Shown piece by piece: positions 62,367-64,000 of a DNA stretch of 64,000 nt (its first letter is position 1; the number at the start of each line of letters is the position of its first letter). The DNA comes from Shimia sp040225985 (GTDB lineage: Bacteria > Pseudomonadota > Alphaproteobacteria > Rhodobacterales > Rhodobacteraceae): NCBI RefSeq assembly GCF_040225985.1, contig NZ_JBBPEU010000007.1, positions 124,001 through 188,000 of the forward strand, given 5' to 3'. Below the pieces are notes generated by a model. That model was not told where the DNA came from, did not search any database, and worked only from the letters and a program-made list of their open reading frames with translations. The translations under genes were made by a program, and so were the position numbers.

Positions 62367-63548
62367 ATGACCAAGACCATTATTGCCGGCGTCGGCATGA
62401 TCAAATTTGCCAAGCCCGGCGCATCCGACAGCTATGACCAGATGGGCGCCGCCGCCGTGCGCGAAGCACTGGTCGATGCGGGCCTCAGCTATGGCGACGT
62501 GCAGCAGGCCTATGCCGGCTATGTCTATGGCGACAGCACCTGCGGGCAAAAGGCTCTGTATCACGTTGGCATGACGGGCATTCCGGTGGTCAATGTGAAC
62601 AACAACTGCTCGACTGGCTCGACCGCGCTGTTCCTTGCGCGCCAGGCCATTGAACATGGCGTCGCCGATTGCGTTCTGGCCGTGGGGTTTGAACAGATGC
62701 AGCCCGGCGCACTGACCAGCCACTGGACAGACCGCCCCACCCCGTTTGACGATTTCGACGCCGAGACCGACGCACTTGTCGGCAACGGACAGGTGCCGCT
62801 GGCGCTGCGCTATTTCGGCGGGGCAGGCAAATCGCACATGGCGAAATACGGCACCGAGCTGCGCGATTTTGCCAAGATCCGTGCTAAGGCCAGCCGCCAC
62901 GCGGTGAACAACCCGCTCGCGCTGTTCAACACCGAAGTGAGCGAGGATCAGGTCATGGACGCTCCGATGATGTGGGACGGCGTGATGACCCGCCTCATGG
63001 CTTGCCCCCCCACCTGCGGCGGTGCAGCGGCAATCCTGTGCTCAGAAGACTTTGCCAAGAAACACAACATCGACACCACCGTGTCGATCAAGGCACAGGC
63101 GATGACGACCGACTATGCCTCGACCTTTGATGCCCACGACATGATGCAGGTGGTCGGCTATGACATGACCGCCGCCGCCGCGAAACAGGTGCAGGAACAG
63201 TCCGGCATCGGGATCGAGGATGTGGATGTGGTCGAACTGCACGATTGCTTTGCCCAAAACGAGTTGATTACCTATGAAGGTCTGGGGCTGTGTCCCGAAG
63301 GTGGTGCGCAGAAATTCATCGCCGATGGCGACAACACCTATGGCGGCAAATTCGTCACCAACCCCTCGGGCGGTTTGCTCAGCAAGGGCCACCCGCTTGG
63401 CGCGACCGGTCTTGCCCAATGCTATGAACTGACTCACCAGCTTCGTGGTACGGCCGAGGCGCGGCAAGTCGAAGGGGCCAAGACTGCGTTGCAACACAAT
63501 CTCGGGCTGGGCGGCGCCTGTGTCGTGACACTGTATCAGGCGGCCTGA
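62367..63548 (+). CDS. SCP-x-type thiolase/lipid-transfer protein
   Basis: 393 residues from the ATG after GGGGAGG; an in-frame ATG 54 bases upstream lacks this site. The nucleophile Cys is in VNNNCSTGSTAL. HDCFAQNEL and GHPLGATGLAQ are the usual SCP2-thiolase motifs, and the C-terminal HNLGLGGACV replaces the Cys-x-Gly motif of standard thiolases. It may cleave or form branched or sterol-like acyl-CoA. A MaoC-type gene begins two bases after its stop. Confidence 0.88.
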   Translation: MTKTIIAGVGMIKFAKPGASDSYDQMGAAAVREALVDAGLSYGDVQQAYAGYVYGDSTCGQKALYHVGMTGIPVVNVNNNCSTGSTALFLARQAIEHGVADCVLAVGFEQMQPGALTSHWTDRPTPFDDFDAETDALVGNGQVPLALRYFGGAGKSHMAKYGTELRDFAKIRAKASRHAVNNPLALFNTEVSEDQVMDAPMMWDGVMTRLMACPPTCGGAAAILCSEDFAKKHNIDTTVSIKAQAMTTDYASTFDAHDMMQVVGYDMTAAAAKQVQEQSGIGIEDVDVVELHDCFAQNELITYEGLGLCPEGGAQKFIADGDNTYGGKFVTNPSGGLLSKGHPLGATGLAQCYELTHQLRGTAEARQVEGAKTALQHNLGLGGACVVTLYQAA

Positions 63549-63549
63549 C

Positions 63550-64000
63550 ATGGGGATTTTCAACCGCAGCAGCGCGGGGCATGAAACCCCACCTATCGCG
63601 GTTTTGGTGGAACGCGGCGCAGTCGCTTTCTTTTCCGAAACCATTGGCGAAGCAAACCCGATCCATTTCGACGTGGACGCCGCGCGCGCTGCGGGCCACC
63701 CCGATATCATGGCCCCGGCAACCTATCCCGTTGTGCTCGACATGGCCGCCGCCAAGGAAGGCACCCGCAAAGGGCAAGTGGATCTGCTAAGCCTGATCGG
63801 CGCCGACATGCGCTATCTTCTGCACGGCACAGAGACGTATGAGTATCACGGCCCCATCTATGCCGGTGAGACCGTCAAGGTAATCAGCCGCGTCAAGGGA
63901 TTTTCGGACGCCAAGGGCGGTGCGCTGGAAATTGCGCATCTGGAAATGGAGTTGCGTCACCCCGAGCGTGGGACGCTGGCCATTGCCACACGCGACCTGA
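63550..64000 (+). CDS. MaoC/FAS1-type dehydratase domain protein, 3' part beyond the window
   Basis: 150 codons visible; the frame is still open at the window end. The N-terminal ERGAVAFFSETIGEANPIHFD and MAPATYPVVLDM are features of the hot-dog FAS1-type dehydratase family. GADMRYLLHGTETYEYHGPI matches the second strand pair. It starts two bases after the thiolase stop and should act on the same enoyl-CoA or acyl-CoA pathway. Confidence 0.85.
   Translation, partial: MGIFNRSSAGHETPPIAVLVERGAVAFFSETIGEANPIHFDVDAARAAGHPDIMAPATYPVVLDMAAAKEGTRKGQVDLLSLIGADMRYLLHGTETYEYHGPIYAGETVKVISRVKGFSDAKGGALEIAHLEMELRHPERGTLAIATRDL

Noticed and set aside
1..64000. CRISPR array, insertion sequence, integrase or prophage genes
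   Set aside because: No spaced direct repeats, transposase motifs or phage genes were seen on either strand.

Overview
The window looks like chromosome of a marine alphaproteobacterium of the Rhodobacterales (Roseobacter group). This rests on uniformly high GC, a GTTC-N7-GTTC LexA box in front of imuB-dnaE2, an Fnr-type box upstream of cydAB, a DUF1045 gene inside a C-P lyase locus, a split phnE1/phnE2 transporter, a DUF1127 protein, TRAP and ECF transporters, and a porin ending in Phe. No insertion sequence, prophage, integrase or CRISPR array was seen. Gene density is high and many neighbours overlap by 1, 4, 8 or 14 bases.

Layout. 1-13.7 kb holds metabolic genes: a truncated membrane protein gene, a DMGDH-like FAD/GcvT enzyme, a secreted alpha/beta hydrolase, a small secreted protein, panC-panB, a Spy-like periplasmic protein, a CBS protein, a D-lactate/glycolate-type FAD oxidase, gamma-glutamyltransferase, a 2-hydroxyacid dehydrogenase, an SH3 protein, a GNAT acetyltransferase and rpe. 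13.7-15.5 kb carries small or low-complexity genes: a membrane protein, a Lys/Ala-rich H1-like protein that may be a phasin, and a DUF1127 protein, preceded by TGC/GCA palindromes resembling PhaR operators. 15.6-23.5 kb holds a DctPQM TRAP transporter and then bioM-bioN-bioY with an acyl-CoA synthetase and a thiolase. 23.6-28.4 kb holds ilvD and, divergently, a three-subunit FAD/[2Fe-2S] amine dehydrogenase operon.

28.4-43 kb is a complete phosphonate island. phnCDE1E2 imports the substrate. phnGHIJKL with phnM and phnN carries out C-P bond cleavage. A GntR/UTRA regulator (phnF), a second phnM, a hexapeptide-repeat acetyltransferase and DUF1045 complete the set. A 37-codon membrane microprotein gene with a strong ribosome binding site lies on the opposite strand between phnI and phnJ.

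43-48.6 kb holds a GntR/FCD regulator and the SOS mutasome genes imuB-dnaE2 behind a LexA box, with no imuA. 48.6-56.3 kb holds a porin and the cytochrome bd locus: cydDC for assembly, then cydA-cydB-cydX behind an Fnr-type box. 56.4-60 kb holds a 950-residue serralysin-type protease with a nidogen-like domain and RTX repeats, then a secreted protein of unknown function. 60-64 kb holds tRNA-Met, a GlxA/GbdR-type regulator, a LysR regulator, an SCP-x-type thiolase and a MaoC-type gene cut by the window end.

The most interesting points are the antisense microprotein in the C-P lyase operon, two very different PhnM proteins in one locus, the PhnE2 periplasmic insertion, the ECF biotin transporter coupled to an acyl-CoA ligase and a thiolase lacking its second catalytic cysteine, the imuA-less mutasome, and the nidogen-domain RTX protease.
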